49,926 nucleotides of DNA, taken from contig NZ_MTFE01000010.1 of the NCBI RefSeq assembly GCF_001953305.1, forward strand, positions 2,456,145-2,506,070, given 5' to 3'. How positions within the stretch are numbered: the first letter of the stretch is position 1; each line of letters begins with the position of its first letter. The notes under the pieces were generated by a model. That model worked only from the letters and a program-made list of their open reading frames with translations, did not search any database and was not told the origin of the DNA. This DNA is from Cnuella takakiae. Its GTDB lineage: Bacteria > Bacteroidota > Bacteroidia > Chitinophagales > Chitinophagaceae. The position numbers and the translations under genes are program-made. Below are positions 23,966 through 33,040 of the stretch, in pieces.

Positions 23966-26845
23966 ATGAGAAAAATTTTTTGTCTGTTGGCCCTCGTGGG
24001 TGCAACAACAATGCACGCTCAAAAGAAGCCGCTCGATCACACCATATATGATGGCTGGCAAAGTATTGGAGAACGCCACCTTTCCGCCGATGGCAAATGG
24101 GTGGCCTATGCCGTCAACCCGCAGGAGGGAGATGGCACCCTGTACGTGCAAAGCATTGCCGACAAGCGTATCGTCCGGACGATTCCACGCGGCTATTCCG
24201 CTTTGATCAGCGCCGACAGCCGCTACCTGGTTTGCCGCATCAAGCCTTTTTATGCCGATACCCGTGCGGCACGCATCAAAAAGAAAAAGTCGGAAGAAAT
24301 GCCCAAGGATTCGCTGGCGGTGCTGGCCCTTGGAACCGATAGCCTGGTGAAAAAAGCGGGCATCGCTTCCTACAAAATACCCCAGCAATCGGGGCAGTGG
24401 CTGGCTTACCACAAAGCGCAGGTGCCCACCAGGGCTTCGGTAAATACCGCTACGCAAAAAACAGTGGATAGCCTGCAGAAAAAGGTGGATTCGCTGATGC
24501 AACTGGTGGTACAGATAAAGCAGGTAAAGGGCGGCAGCGCCGATGGGATGGATGCAGAAGACCCTGCTGATGGTGCCGCCGGCGCCAACACCGGTACCGA
24601 CCTGGTGCTGCGCAACCTGGCCACAGGCAAGGAGCACACCTTTGCCAATATCGGCGATTATGTATTTGATAAAAAAGGTAACCGCCTACTGATGAAGGCG
24701 CTGAAGGCAGCGAAGGATTCAGCAATTGCAAACGCCATAGTGTTGTACGATTTGGCCAAGGATAAGTTGGATACCATCTTAAAGGGTGGTAATGATTTCC
24801 GTGGGTTGGCATTAAGCGAAGACGGCGCCAAAGCTGCCTTTGTTGCCGAACGCGACAGCAGCACCAAGGCCTTGCAAAAGTTTTATGGTGTGTACCTCTA
24901 CCAGCAAGGCATGGACAGTGCCCGCCGCATTGTGTTCAACAACACACCGGGCCTGCCGCAACAGTGGCGGGTGAGCGAACATAGCAATATCACCTTCAGC
25001 AAAAGCGGCAACCGCCTGTTTTTTGGTACGGCGCCCATTGCTGCTCCCAAAGACACATCGCTGGCCGAGATCGACCAGGTAAAGCTGGACATCTGGCATT
25101 ATAACGACGATTACCTGCAATCGCAACAACTGTTTACGTTGCAGCAAGACCTGAAGCGGAACTATACTGCTTTATTTGATATTGCTGCGCAAAAGATGCT
25201 GCAACTGGCGGACAAGAACTTTCCGGTGGTACTGCAAACAGGGGATGGTGATGGCCGCTATTTCTTTGTGGCTACGGACACCGGACGCAGGGTGCAGGCA
25301 CAATGGAGCGGCCGCACCCTCAAAGACCTGTATGCCATTGAACCCACAACCGGCAAGAAGATCCTGCTTGCTACTAAACTCGACGGACAAACTTATGCTT
25401 CCACCACGGGTAAGTACATGCTCTGGTACGATGCTGCCAAACGCCAGTATTTCTGCTGGGATGGTACTGCCACCCGCCAGGTATCGAAAGGTATTCCGCA
25501 CCCGCTTTTTGATGAAGAACACGACACGCCCATCGAGCCCGGTCCTTATGGTGTAATGGGCTGGCACAAGGCTGACAGCTTTGCGTATGTATATGACCGC
25601 TATGATGTATGGCGTTTGGATCCCAGTGGAAACTTGCCTGCCAAAAATTTGTTTGGGACTGCATCGGGTCGCAAGCAGGCAATCACCTACCGTTTTGAGC
25701 GCACAGATACCACCAACAGGTTTATCTCTTTTGACGAGCCGCTTGTGTTCAGCGCTTTTGACAACAAAACCAAGAAGAAAGGTTTGCGCCTGTTCCAGGG
25801 TGGACAGCTGACCGGCAGCGATTTCCTGCAGCCATTCAGTTTGGGATCGCCCATCAAAGCTAAGGATGCCGCAGTGTGGGCTTATACCAAGGAAAGCTTT
25901 ACCCATGCGCCCAACTTGTTTGTAAGCGAAAACTTGGCAAACGAGCAGCGCCTGTCGGCCACCAACCCGCAACAGGCTCAATACAACTGGGGCACAGCCG
26001 AACTGGTGCGTTGGAAAACCTTTGATGGCAAACAAACGGAAGGCATCCTGTACAAACCCGAAGATTTCGACAGCACCAAGCAATACCCCATGATTGCTTA
26101 TTTCTACGAAAAGCTGTCTGATGGTTTGTATAGCTACAATGCGCCCGCACCCACGCCCAGCCGCCTCAATATTTCTTTTTATGTAAGCCGTGGCTACCTG
26201 GTGTTTGCACCCGATATCAGCTATACAAAAGGACAGCCGGCAAAGGATGCTTACAACTACATCGTGAGCGGCGTACAGCATCTGGCCCGCAACAAGTGGG
26301 TGGACAAAAAGAACCTTGCGGTTCAGGGGCAAAGCTGGGGTGGCTACCAGGTGCTGGCCCTGTTGGTACAAACCAATATGTTTAAAGCTGCATGGGCGGG
26401 TGCGCCGGTTGCCAACATGACATCGGCTTACGGTGGTATCCGTTGGGAGAGTGGTGTAAACCGCCAGTTCCAGTACGAGAAAGGCCAAAGCCGTATTGGG
26501 TATACCCTTTGGGAGCGCCCCGATCTCTACCTCCAGAACTCGCCCCTGTTCCAGTTGCCCAAAATCAAAACGCCACTGGTAATTATGAGCAACGACGCCG
26601 ATGGTGCCGTGCCCTGGTACCAGGGTATTGAGCTCTTTACCGCCATGCGCCGCCTCAACAAACCCGTATGGCTGCTCAACTACAATGGAGAGGCCCACAA
26701 CCTGGTGGAGCGCAAGAACCGTAAGGATATCCAAATGCGCCAGCAACAATATTTCGACTGGATGCTGAAAGGCGCCCAACCCACTAAGTGGATCACCGAT
26801 GGTGTGCCTGCGGTAGAGAAAGGAAAGGAGTGGGGGTTGTTGTAG
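23966..26845 (+). CDS. S9 family serine peptidase (prolyl oligopeptidase type), exported
   Basis: The 959-residue protein has a signal peptide (MRKIFCLLALVGATTMHAQ), a long beta-propeller region (about 30-690), and a C-terminal alpha/beta-hydrolase peptidase domain. The catalytic triad is visible: Ser790 in GQSWGGYQ, Asp879 in SNDADGAVPW and His911 in NGEAHNLVE. It probably cleaves oligopeptides in the periplasm or at the cell surface. It is longer than typical 650-750-residue members because of an extended N-terminal region, including a K-rich insert near residues 103-113. ATG 23966 is chosen because it begins the signal peptide. Confidence 0.92.
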   Translation: MRKIFCLLALVGATTMHAQKKPLDHTIYDGWQSIGERHLSADGKWVAYAVNPQEGDGTLYVQSIADKRIVRTIPRGYSALISADSRYLVCRIKPFYADTRAARIKKKKSEEMPKDSLAVLALGTDSLVKKAGIASYKIPQQSGQWLAYHKAQVPTRASVNTATQKTVDSLQKKVDSLMQLVVQIKQVKGGSADGMDAEDPADGAAGANTGTDLVLRNLATGKEHTFANIGDYVFDKKGNRLLMKALKAAKDSAIANAIVLYDLAKDKLDTILKGGNDFRGLALSEDGAKAAFVAERDSSTKALQKFYGVYLYQQGMDSARRIVFNNTPGLPQQWRVSEHSNITFSKSGNRLFFGTAPIAAPKDTSLAEIDQVKLDIWHYNDDYLQSQQLFTLQQDLKRNYTALFDIAAQKMLQLADKNFPVVLQTGDGDGRYFFVATDTGRRVQAQWSGRTLKDLYAIEPTTGKKILLATKLDGQTYASTTGKYMLWYDAAKRQYFCWDGTATRQVSKGIPHPLFDEEHDTPIEPGPYGVMGWHKADSFAYVYDRYDVWRLDPSGNLPAKNLFGTASGRKQAITYRFERTDTTNRFISFDEPLVFSAFDNKTKKKGLRLFQGGQLTGSDFLQPFSLGSPIKAKDAAVWAYTKESFTHAPNLFVSENLANEQRLSATNPQQAQYNWGTAELVRWKTFDGKQTEGILYKPEDFDSTKQYPMIAYFYEKLSDGLYSYNAPAPTPSRLNISFYVSRGYLVFAPDISYTKGQPAKDAYNYIVSGVQHLARNKWVDKKNLAVQGQSWGGYQVLALLVQTNMFKAAWAGAPVANMTSAYGGIRWESGVNRQFQYEKGQSRIGYTLWERPDLYLQNSPLFQLPKIKTPLVIMSNDADGAVPWYQGIELFTAMRRLNKPVWLLNYNGEAHNLVERKNRKDIQMRQQQYFDWMLKGAQPTKWITDGVPAVEKGKEWGLL

Positions 26846-26855
26846 TGTTAGGATT

Positions 26856-26991
26856 TTAGTTTTTGGTTTTTGGTTTTTGGTTATCCAAAAAGAAACAGGC
26901 CTGTTGCAATTGTAACAGGCCTGTTTCTTTTTCTGTAAAATGATCTGCTACAAACTTGCAACAAGAAACTAAAAACTAAAAACCAAAAACC
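26856..26991. repeat. AAAAACTAAAAACC-type inverted arms around a terminator
   Basis: The left arm (26856-26880) reads TTAGTTTTTGGTTTTTGG and so on; the right arm (26965-26991) is AAAAACTAAAAACCAAAAAC in the complementary sense. Further copies lie at 28576-28600, 39829-39860, 39906-39937 and, in looser form, 49801-49827. Confidence 0.75.
26887..26932. terminator. Bidirectional terminator with a 19-bp perfect stem
   Basis: AAAAAGAAACAGGCCTGTT (26887-26905) pairs over its full length with 26914-26932 around an 8-nt loop. A and T runs on the outer ends suit termination from both the S9 peptidase gene and the convergent gene at 27003. Confidence 0.85.
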
Positions 26992-27002
26992 TCAAACCGT
27001 TT

Positions 27003-27719
27003 CTACGCAGCCGTTGAAATATACTTTACCAAACTCCGCTTGGCAACCGGCAGCAATGTTTCTTCCAGGGGAAAACTATATTCGGTTTCGATGCTGTACA
27101 CGGCAGGGTTGGGCAAGGTGCTGTGATAGCGGATCAACTGCTGCTTGATGCTTTCGTAGGTGCTCGACAAACTGCGGGTTTCGTCCTGGATAAATGCCGT
27201 GCGCATGGCCCGGTAACGCTCATCGTGTTTTTCAAATATTGAAAGCCGATAGTGGTACACCCTTGTACGCTGGCTGTTGCCGGCACTTAAAAAGAAGTAA
27301 CCTTCCTGTATGTCCAACGGCACCAGGCCGATGGGCGTGATGATAATTTTTTCTTCTACAAATTCATACAACTCCGTGCCGCTGGTGATGGTAGACTTCA
27401 TCCTGCCTTCCGAAAAATGGATGATGTCTTCCAGTTGCTGCATCACTTCATTGTCCTGGATCATTTGTTCGTACAGCAGTTCCAGTCGTTCCAGTTGCAC
27501 ACCGGTGGCTTTTTTGGGAAACTGCTCCTGCAAAAAGCGTTTGTTTTCCCGGAAAGCAATCAGGTTGTTGTAATGAAAAATAAGATCGCTGAGTTGCGGG
27601 TATAATTTGTTTTCATTGAAACATGCCGACACCTGCTGCAGGTAAGCCAGCAGGGTATATTTTTTTAATTCGAAGTCGATAAAGCCTTCTGCAAACCAGG
27701 TTTCCGATAATTGTTTCAT
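27003..27719 (-). CDS. Conserved hypothetical protein
   Basis: A 238-residue protein without signal peptide or membrane segments, so probably cytoplasmic. It is rich in charged and aromatic residues, with a helical first half (FELKKYTLLAYLQQVSACFNENKLYPQLSDLIFHYNNL) and a mixed second half containing IIITPIGLVPLDIQEGYFFL and YHYRLSIFEKHDERYRAM. No known family or catalytic motif was recognised; it looks like a lineage-specific conserved protein. It is divergent from the phosphatase lipoprotein gene at 27807 across 87 bp. Confidence 0.75.
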   Translation of the reverse strand: MKQLSETWFAEGFIDFELKKYTLLAYLQQVSACFNENKLYPQLSDLIFHYNNLIAFRENKRFLQEQFPKKATGVQLERLELLYEQMIQDNEVMQQLEDIIHFSEGRMKSTITSGTELYEFVEEKIIITPIGLVPLDIQEGYFFLSAGNSQRTRVYHYRLSIFEKHDERYRAMRTAFIQDETRSLSSTYESIKQQLIRYHSTLPNPAVYSIETEYSFPLEETLLPVAKRSLVKYISTAA

Positions 27720-27806
27720 AGTGCCAATGTTTGATTCCTAATTTACTAAAAATCTGCGGGGACTATTCTGGCATCATTCTTCCTTACCTTGCTGCAAATT
27801 CGTTTT

Positions 27807-28298
27807 ATGGTAAGAACTGTGTTAGCGCTTGCGGTATTGTTTGCTTCCTGTAAAACCACCTCTTTTTACGTGGTGCGCCATGCCGAAAAGGAAGCTGCCC
27901 CAGCCAACGATATGATGACAACTGATGTGCCATTATCTGCTGCAGGGCAGGAGCGTGCGGTGGCGCTCCGCGATCAGCTCAAAGACAAGGGCATCGGTAC
28001 TATTTATTCCACACCTACCAACCGCACCACGGGTACTGTAAGGCCGCTGAGTGCCGCCACAGGTGTGGCCATACAGTTGTACAATCCGCAGGACCCGATT
28101 TTTATCAAGAACTTGGTACGGCACAAGGGTGCACCGGTACTGGTAGTTGGCCATTCCAATACCGTGGATGACATGGTGAATACCCTCACGGGTAAAAGCC
28201 TTTTGCAGGACCTGCCCGATAACCAATATGGTGATTTGTTCCTCGTGAAAGTGCGGGGGAAAAAGACGGAGTTGGTGAAGGAGCGGTACGGAAGGTAG
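27807..28298 (+). CDS. Histidine phosphatase superfamily lipoprotein
   Basis: A 163-residue protein with a lipoprotein signal ending LFAS-C (Cys15), so anchored to a membrane on the outside of the cytoplasm. The core is a histidine-phosphatase (phosphoglycerate mutase) fold: VVRHAEK with His25 as the expected phospho-acceptor, the PLSAAGQERAVAL segment, and VGHSNTVDDMV carrying the second histidine. It is smaller than most members and its substrate is unknown. ATG 27807 is chosen to give the lipobox; the upstream in-frame TTG at 27789 was rejected. Confidence 0.87.
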   Translation: MVRTVLALAVLFASCKTTSFYVVRHAEKEAAPANDMMTTDVPLSAAGQERAVALRDQLKDKGIGTIYSTPTNRTTGTVRPLSAATGVAIQLYNPQDPIFIKNLVRHKGAPVLVVGHSNTVDDMVNTLTGKSLLQDLPDNQYGDLFLVKVRGKKTELVKERYGR

Positions 28299-28356
28299 GT
28301 GTTTGGTGTTTGGTAAAACGTTTAAGGCGAGAAGGAAAACCTGAACCCGCGGTTAG

Positions 28357-28444
28357 CTGTCATGCCGAACTTGTTTCGGCATCTCCCTCTACTATTGTAA
28401 ACTCCGATTTCAGCGGGGATGCCGAAACAAGTTCGGCATGACAG
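28357..28444. repeat. Palindromic repeat with 27-bp perfect arms (ATGCCGAACTTGTTTCGGCA family)
   Basis: Arms at 28357-28383 and 28418-28444 are exact reverse complements over 27 bp, built around CATGCCGAACTTGTTTCGGC. The 34-bp loop is not conserved. The rest of the 312-bp gap (28299-28610) holds the terminator at 28525-28554 and AACTAAAAACT repeats at 28576-28600, and no gene. Confidence 0.85.
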
Positions 28445-28524
28445 AGTCTAACGACATATAGTTTCCTTTCATTATTCGAACGAATGATGCACCAATAAAC
28501 TCACCAACAATAAATCATACCCAT

Positions 28525-28554
28525 ACAAAAGCCCGGATCACTCCGGGCTTTTGT
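28525..28554. terminator. Terminator between the phosphatase and E2 genes (convergent)
   Basis: ACAAAAGCCCGGA (28525-28537) pairs with TCCGGGCTTTTGT (28542-28554) around a 4-nt loop. The flanking A and T runs make it usable from both sides. Confidence 0.82.
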
Positions 28555-28610
28555 TATTTAGGTGCACTGACTTTGAACTAAAAACTAAAAACTAAAAACT
28601 TATAACTATC

Positions 28611-30014
28611 CTACCATTCCCTTGCAGGATTGAAGTTTTCCAACTCCTTGCCGACGGCGGTCAGGAAGGTGGCACCCAGGCTACCGTCCACTATGCGGTG
28701 GTCGTAGCTCATGCTCAGGTACATCATGTGGCGGATGGCAATGGCGTCGCCATGGGGTGTTTCAATGACCACGGGGCGTTTTTTGATGGCGCCAACAGCC
28801 ACAATGGCTACCTGCGGCTGGTTGATGATGGGCGTTCCCATCAGCGAACCGAATGTGCCCACATTGGTCATGGTAAACGTGCCGTCGGCGATGTCTTCGG
28901 GCTTCAGCTTATTGTTGCGTGCCGCCTCGGCAAGACCATTTACCTGTTTTGCTAATCCAGTCAGGTTCAGCTGGTCGGCATTGCGGATAACAGGCACAAT
29001 GAGGTTGCCGGTGGGCAGGGCAGTGGCCATGCCGATATTGATGTCCTTCTTCACAACTATATTATTACCATCGAGTGAAGAGTTGATCAGGGGAAACTTT
29101 TTAATGCAACGAACAATGGCCTCGATAAACAGCGGCGTGAAGGTGATCTTGGTGCCTTCGCGACGCTCGAAATCATTTTTCACACGGTCGCGCCACTGTA
29201 CCAGGTTGGTAACATCGGCTTCGGTAAAAGAAGTGACATGGGGGCTGGTGGATTTGCTGCGTACCATGTGATCGGCAATAAGGCGGCGCATCCGGTCCAT
29301 TTCGATGATCTCTACATTACCGCTGTAGCTGGCTGCTTTTTGCACCCCAGTTTCGGGTTGTGCTTTGGGCTGCTCCATTACCACCGCGGGTTGAGCCACA
29401 GGTTGGGGTGCAGGCTGTGGCTTGGGGGCCGGCTGCGGCGCAGGGGCTGCCTGTGCAACAGGAGCGGCCTGCTGTGCAGGTGCTGTGCCGCCTTTTCGGT
29501 TGTGCACGTATTGCAGTATATCTTTCTTCGTTACACGGCCTTCATTGCCCGTACCGGGAATGCGCTCCAGTTCGCTCATGGGCACGCCTTCCTGTGCTGC
29601 GATGTTGAGCACCAGGGGCGAATAAAAACGGTTGGTGCCGGCTGCGGAAGCAGGGGGAGGCACGGAACCATGCATGGGTACATAAGGTACTTCCACACCT
29701 GCCAGTTCATCTTCATCGGGCTGTGCTTGTACAGGTGCTGGCGCAGGTGCCGTGGCCCGAACGGGTTCGGCGGCACCGGTACGTACCCGGGCAATGATAC
29801 TGCCAATGGGCACTACATCATTTACCTGGAACAATAATTCTTCAATAACGCCTTCAGCGGTGGAGGGCACTTCGCTGTCTACCTTGTCGGTAGCAATGTC
29901 CAGCACGGTTTCATCCATCCGGACTGCATCGCCGGGCGACTTGTGCCATTTCAGAATGGTGGCTTCCATTATGCTTTCGCCCATCTTCGGCATCACCAGG
30001 TCTACTAGTGCCAT
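28611..30014 (-). CDS. 2-oxoacid dehydrogenase E2 component (dihydrolipoyllysine acyltransferase)
   Basis: The 467-residue protein is the acyl-transferase core of a pyruvate, branched-chain or 2-oxoglutarate dehydrogenase complex. The lipoyl domain spans about 1-78 with the lipoylated Lys44 in ATDKVDSEVP. A peripheral subunit-binding domain lies at about 130-170 (RFYSPLVLNIAAQEGV, GRVTKKDIL). After an Ala/Pro/Gln-rich linker, the catalytic domain ends in SYDHRIVDGSLG with His439 and Asp443. Which 2-oxoacid is used cannot be decided from these motifs. No E1 gene is adjacent; a possible E3 partner, lpdA, is about 18 kb away. Confidence 0.88.
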   Translation of the reverse strand: MALVDLVMPKMGESIMEATILKWHKSPGDAVRMDETVLDIATDKVDSEVPSTAEGVIEELLFQVNDVVPIGSIIARVRTGAAEPVRATAPAPAPVQAQPDEDELAGVEVPYVPMHGSVPPPASAAGTNRFYSPLVLNIAAQEGVPMSELERIPGTGNEGRVTKKDILQYVHNRKGGTAPAQQAAPVAQAAPAPQPAPKPQPAPQPVAQPAVVMEQPKAQPETGVQKAASYSGNVEIIEMDRMRRLIADHMVRSKSTSPHVTSFTEADVTNLVQWRDRVKNDFERREGTKITFTPLFIEAIVRCIKKFPLINSSLDGNNIVVKKDINIGMATALPTGNLIVPVIRNADQLNLTGLAKQVNGLAEAARNNKLKPEDIADGTFTMTNVGTFGSLMGTPIINQPQVAIVAVGAIKKRPVVIETPHGDAIAIRHMMYLSMSYDHRIVDGSLGATFLTAVGKELENFNPAREW

Positions 30015-30055
30015 AATCTGTGTTGTTTATAAGTAAGCAATCGTTAACGGGTAAA

Positions 30056-30079
30056 GTCATTGCCAGCAAAGGCAATGAC
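30056..30079. other. Short perfect hairpin upstream of the E2 gene
   Basis: GTCATTGCC (30056-30064) pairs with GGCAATGAC (30071-30079) around AGCAAA. There is no T run beside it. It lies about 42 bp before the E2 start codon on the minus strand, so it may be part of the leader. Confidence 0.4.
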
Positions 30080-30221
30080 GCTGTTCCTCAAAATATAGCG
30101 GGGCAAAAATAAGCAATGGGGGTTATATCCTCCCTGCCTTACGTAATAGATGGATTTGGCCGGGCAAACCCTGATAGCTTTCAAAAAAGCAACAGGTTTT
30201 CTTGAATGCTGTTTAAAAAAT

Positions 30222-30254
30222 AAACCTATAAGGTCTTTAAGACCTTATAGGTTT
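30222..30254. repeat. CCTATAAGGT palindrome, copy 1
   Basis: AAACCTATAAGGTC (30222-30235) and GACCTTATAGGTTT (30241-30254) are exact complements around TTTAA. A close relative stands at 42065-42097. It sits in the 281-bp gap between the cinA stop and the E2 start, where no gene was seen. Confidence 0.75.
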
Positions 30255-30295
30255 TGCACAAAAGCGAGAGGCCGCAAAACCTTGAAGGTTTGAAC

Positions 30296-31549
30296 TTAGG
30301 CGGTTTCCACCACCAACTGCCGCAGCATGTTCAATGCATTGACTGCGGTTAATTCAATGTTGCGTTTGCGGTCGAACCGGAACTGGAATTTGCGGGTGCG
30401 CACTTCCTGGCGGTTGGCTACGGCTATCCAAACGGTACCAACGGGCTTGTCGGCTGTGCCGCCGTCCGGGCCCATGATACCTGAAGTGGCAATGGCATAA
30501 TCAGTTCCTACCTGCTGCTGCACACCCCGGGCCATCTGGGTTACGGTTGCTTCACTTACCGCGCCAACCGTTGCCAGCGTTTCGGCAGGTACACCCAGCA
30601 AACCTTCTTTCACCGAATTGGCATAGCTGATCACGCTGCCCTGGTATACTGCCGAAGAGCCCGGAATTGCCGTGATGAGGTGCGCCAGGTAACCTCCGGT
30701 GCAGCTTTCTGCTGTAGCAACTGTTTTGCCTTTTTCTTTCAGCAGGTTGAGCACCGCTTCCTGCAGCGGGATATCTTCGGCTACAACCAGCCACTGCTGC
30801 ACCAGTTGTTGCAGCGCGCTGAACTGCTGTTCCAATACAGGCGCTACTTCCGTTTCGGTACTTCCTTTTGCTGTCAGCCGGAGTTTTACCATGCCATAGG
30901 AAGGCAGGTACGCAAGCTTGACATTGTTGGGTAACTGTGCTTCAAATTGTAACAGGATTTCTGCCACCTCGCTTTCGCCTTTGCCTGCCGTTAACAGCGA
31001 GCGATGAAGAATCACGGGCAGTTCAAATGTTGTTTTGAGTTTCGGCAAAACACTGCTCTGCATCAACCCGATCATTTCGTGGGGCACACCCGGAAGCGAT
31101 ATATAAACGGTTCCTTCTTTTTCAAACCACATACCCGGTGCCGTGCCACGCAGGTTGGGCAGCACTACACAGGTATCCGGCACTTCGGCCTGTTTGCGGT
31201 TGCGGTCGAACATGGGCCGCCCGAGTCTTTCGAAAATCTGCACCACGTTTTGCAAAGCACCCGCATCCACGATCATCGTACCGCCAAAATAATCGCACAG
31301 CGTAGGTTTGGTGATATCATCTGCCGTTGGACCAAGCCCGCCGGTGATGATGACCACCTGTGCCTGCCTGCTTTCGGCAGCCAGTGAATCCAGTATTTCC
31401 TGCCTGCCATCGCCAATGGCTACCCTGCGTTTTACCCAGATGCCAATCTTGTTCAGTTCCTGTGCGATGTAGGCGCTGTTGGTATCGATGGTCTGGCCGA
31501 TCAACAGTTCATCGCCAATGGTTATAATGGATGCAAATACTTCTTTCAT
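30296..31549 (-). CDS. cinA: CinA family protein (competence/damage-inducible; NMN amidase)
   Basis: A 417-residue two-domain protein. The N-terminal part (about 1-170) is a MoaB/MogA-like fold with ITIGDELLIGQTIDTNSAYIAQEL and GGLGPTADD, associated with ADP-ribose pyrophosphatase activity in some CinA proteins. The C-terminal part (about 260-410) is a PncC-like nicotinamide-mononucleotide deamidase domain with TAESCTGG and GSVISYANSVK. It salvages NMN in pyridine-nucleotide recycling. It is divergent from the PBP4-type gene across 50 bp. Confidence 0.92.
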   Translation of the reverse strand: MKEVFASIITIGDELLIGQTIDTNSAYIAQELNKIGIWVKRRVAIGDGRQEILDSLAAESRQAQVVIITGGLGPTADDITKPTLCDYFGGTMIVDAGALQNVVQIFERLGRPMFDRNRKQAEVPDTCVVLPNLRGTAPGMWFEKEGTVYISLPGVPHEMIGLMQSSVLPKLKTTFELPVILHRSLLTAGKGESEVAEILLQFEAQLPNNVKLAYLPSYGMVKLRLTAKGSTETEVAPVLEQQFSALQQLVQQWLVVAEDIPLQEAVLNLLKEKGKTVATAESCTGGYLAHLITAIPGSSAVYQGSVISYANSVKEGLLGVPAETLATVGAVSEATVTQMARGVQQQVGTDYAIATSGIMGPDGGTADKPVGTVWIAVANRQEVRTRKFQFRFDRKRNIELTAVNALNMLRQLVVETA

Positions 31550-31599
31550 GGGTTGTTGTTTGCAGTATGGCTAATTTTAGCGCAATGTACCTAATGCGT

Positions 31600-32973
31600 A
31601 TGAAAAGAATTTTTGTGTTGTGTTTGTGCCTGTTGTGTGTTATAACAAGCTTCGGGCAAAATGTTTCGGAGCGGTTGGCAACAGCGTTCAACCAGTTCCT
31701 TTCCGATGCACAGTTGAAGCAGGCCATGGCTTCACTGTATGTAGCCGATGCTGCCAGCGGAGCGATGGTTTTTGCCCGCAACGAACAGTTCGGGCTGGCA
31801 CCGGCTTCCACCCAGAAGGTCCTGACCAGTGTTACGGCCTATTCCCTGTTGGGACGGGACTTCAGGTACCAGACTCATTTCGGACTGTTGACAAATGGCG
31901 GATCAGCGCAACTCTTTATCCTGCCTTCGGGCGATCCTACTTTGGGCAGCTGGCGTTGGCCAAACAACAGTGAAGGCGCCGTGCTGAAAAGATTGGCAGC
32001 TGCAGTGGGTAAAACCGGTACGGGAAAATTAGGACCCTTGCTCATTTATAATAAAGGATGGGGCGAAGAAGCCATTCCCAACGGGTGGATATGGGAAGAT
32101 GTAGGCAATTATTTTGGTGCCGGTGCTTTTCCCCTCAACTGGCGCGAGAACCAGTATGATCTATTCCTGCGTTCGGGCAATGCCATCGGCACACCGGCCA
32201 CCATTGTAGGCAGCGAGCCCAAGTTGTATGACCTCACCATCAACTCACGGGTAAGCGCAGCCGAAAAGGGGAGCGGCGATCAAACCCTGATTTACCTGCC
32301 GGTGCTCAGCCGCGAAGGCGTGATCAGGGGGACCATACCTGCAGGCGAGCAGCGCTTTAAAGTTTCAGGTGCCATGCCCAACCCGGTACACCAATTTGCC
32401 GAATCCCTGAAGGCCGAACTGGGTGCTTCCGTTTCGCCGGATGCGCCTGCTTTGCTCCTGGAAGAAAAGGGCACACAAGCAGGCATCCTGCATACGGAAG
32501 TTTCGCCTTCAATGGATAGCATTGTTTACTGGTTGAACCAAAAAAGCATCAACCTGTATGCGGAGGCACTGGTGAAAACGATGGCGCAACAAGGCGGCAA
32601 ACCTGCAGCCACAGAAGCTGGTATTGACCTGATAAAGCAATTCTGGAAAACAAAAGGCATTGCCGAAACAGAGTTGAATATCCAGGATGGTTCCGGGCTT
32701 TCGCCCCAAAACAGGGTAACAACAAAGGCGCAAACAACGGTATTGCTTTATGCCAAGAAACAACCCTGGTACCAGGGTTTATACCAATCCTTGCCTACTT
32801 ACAATGGGATGAAGATGAAAAGCGGTACTATTGGTGGCGTTAAAGGTTTTACCGGATATCATACCAGCAAAGCCGGTATCACCTATGCTTTTTCATTTTT
32901 GGTAAACAATTATAATGGTACTTCTTCGGCACTGGTGCAAAAGATGTACAAAGTGCTGGATGAACTCAAATAA
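31600..32973 (+). CDS. dacB: D-alanyl-D-alanine carboxypeptidase/endopeptidase (PBP4, peptidase S13)
   Basis: A 457-residue penicillin-binding protein of the S13 family that trims or opens peptidoglycan crosslinks in the periplasm. A signal peptide (MKRIFVLCLCLLCVITSFGQ) is followed by the nucleophile motif SxxK at Ser70-Thr-Gln-Lys73, the DGSGLSPQN motif corresponding to SxN, and the KSGT motif corresponding to KTG in the segment MKMKSGTIGG. The length fits the family. The start at 31600 begins the signal peptide; an upstream in-frame ATG at 31531 would overlap the cinA start region. Confidence 0.9.
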   Translation: MKRIFVLCLCLLCVITSFGQNVSERLATAFNQFLSDAQLKQAMASLYVADAASGAMVFARNEQFGLAPASTQKVLTSVTAYSLLGRDFRYQTHFGLLTNGGSAQLFILPSGDPTLGSWRWPNNSEGAVLKRLAAAVGKTGTGKLGPLLIYNKGWGEEAIPNGWIWEDVGNYFGAGAFPLNWRENQYDLFLRSGNAIGTPATIVGSEPKLYDLTINSRVSAAEKGSGDQTLIYLPVLSREGVIRGTIPAGEQRFKVSGAMPNPVHQFAESLKAELGASVSPDAPALLLEEKGTQAGILHTEVSPSMDSIVYWLNQKSINLYAEALVKTMAQQGGKPAATEAGIDLIKQFWKTKGIAETELNIQDGSGLSPQNRVTTKAQTTVLLYAKKQPWYQGLYQSLPTYNGMKMKSGTIGGVKGFTGYHTSKAGITYAFSFLVNNYNGTSSALVQKMYKVLDELK

Positions 32974-33040
32974 GTTTTTTAAATCATTTCAAAACGTGTA
33001 GCAGTTGTCTGCATCCACTCAATCAAACAAACAGCAAAAC

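Noticed and set aside
25172-26779. Long open frame (535 codons) on the minus strand opposite the S9 peptidase gene
   Set aside because: It mirrors the codon bias of the peptidase gene, has no signal or domain features, and the plus-strand protein shows a full catalytic triad.
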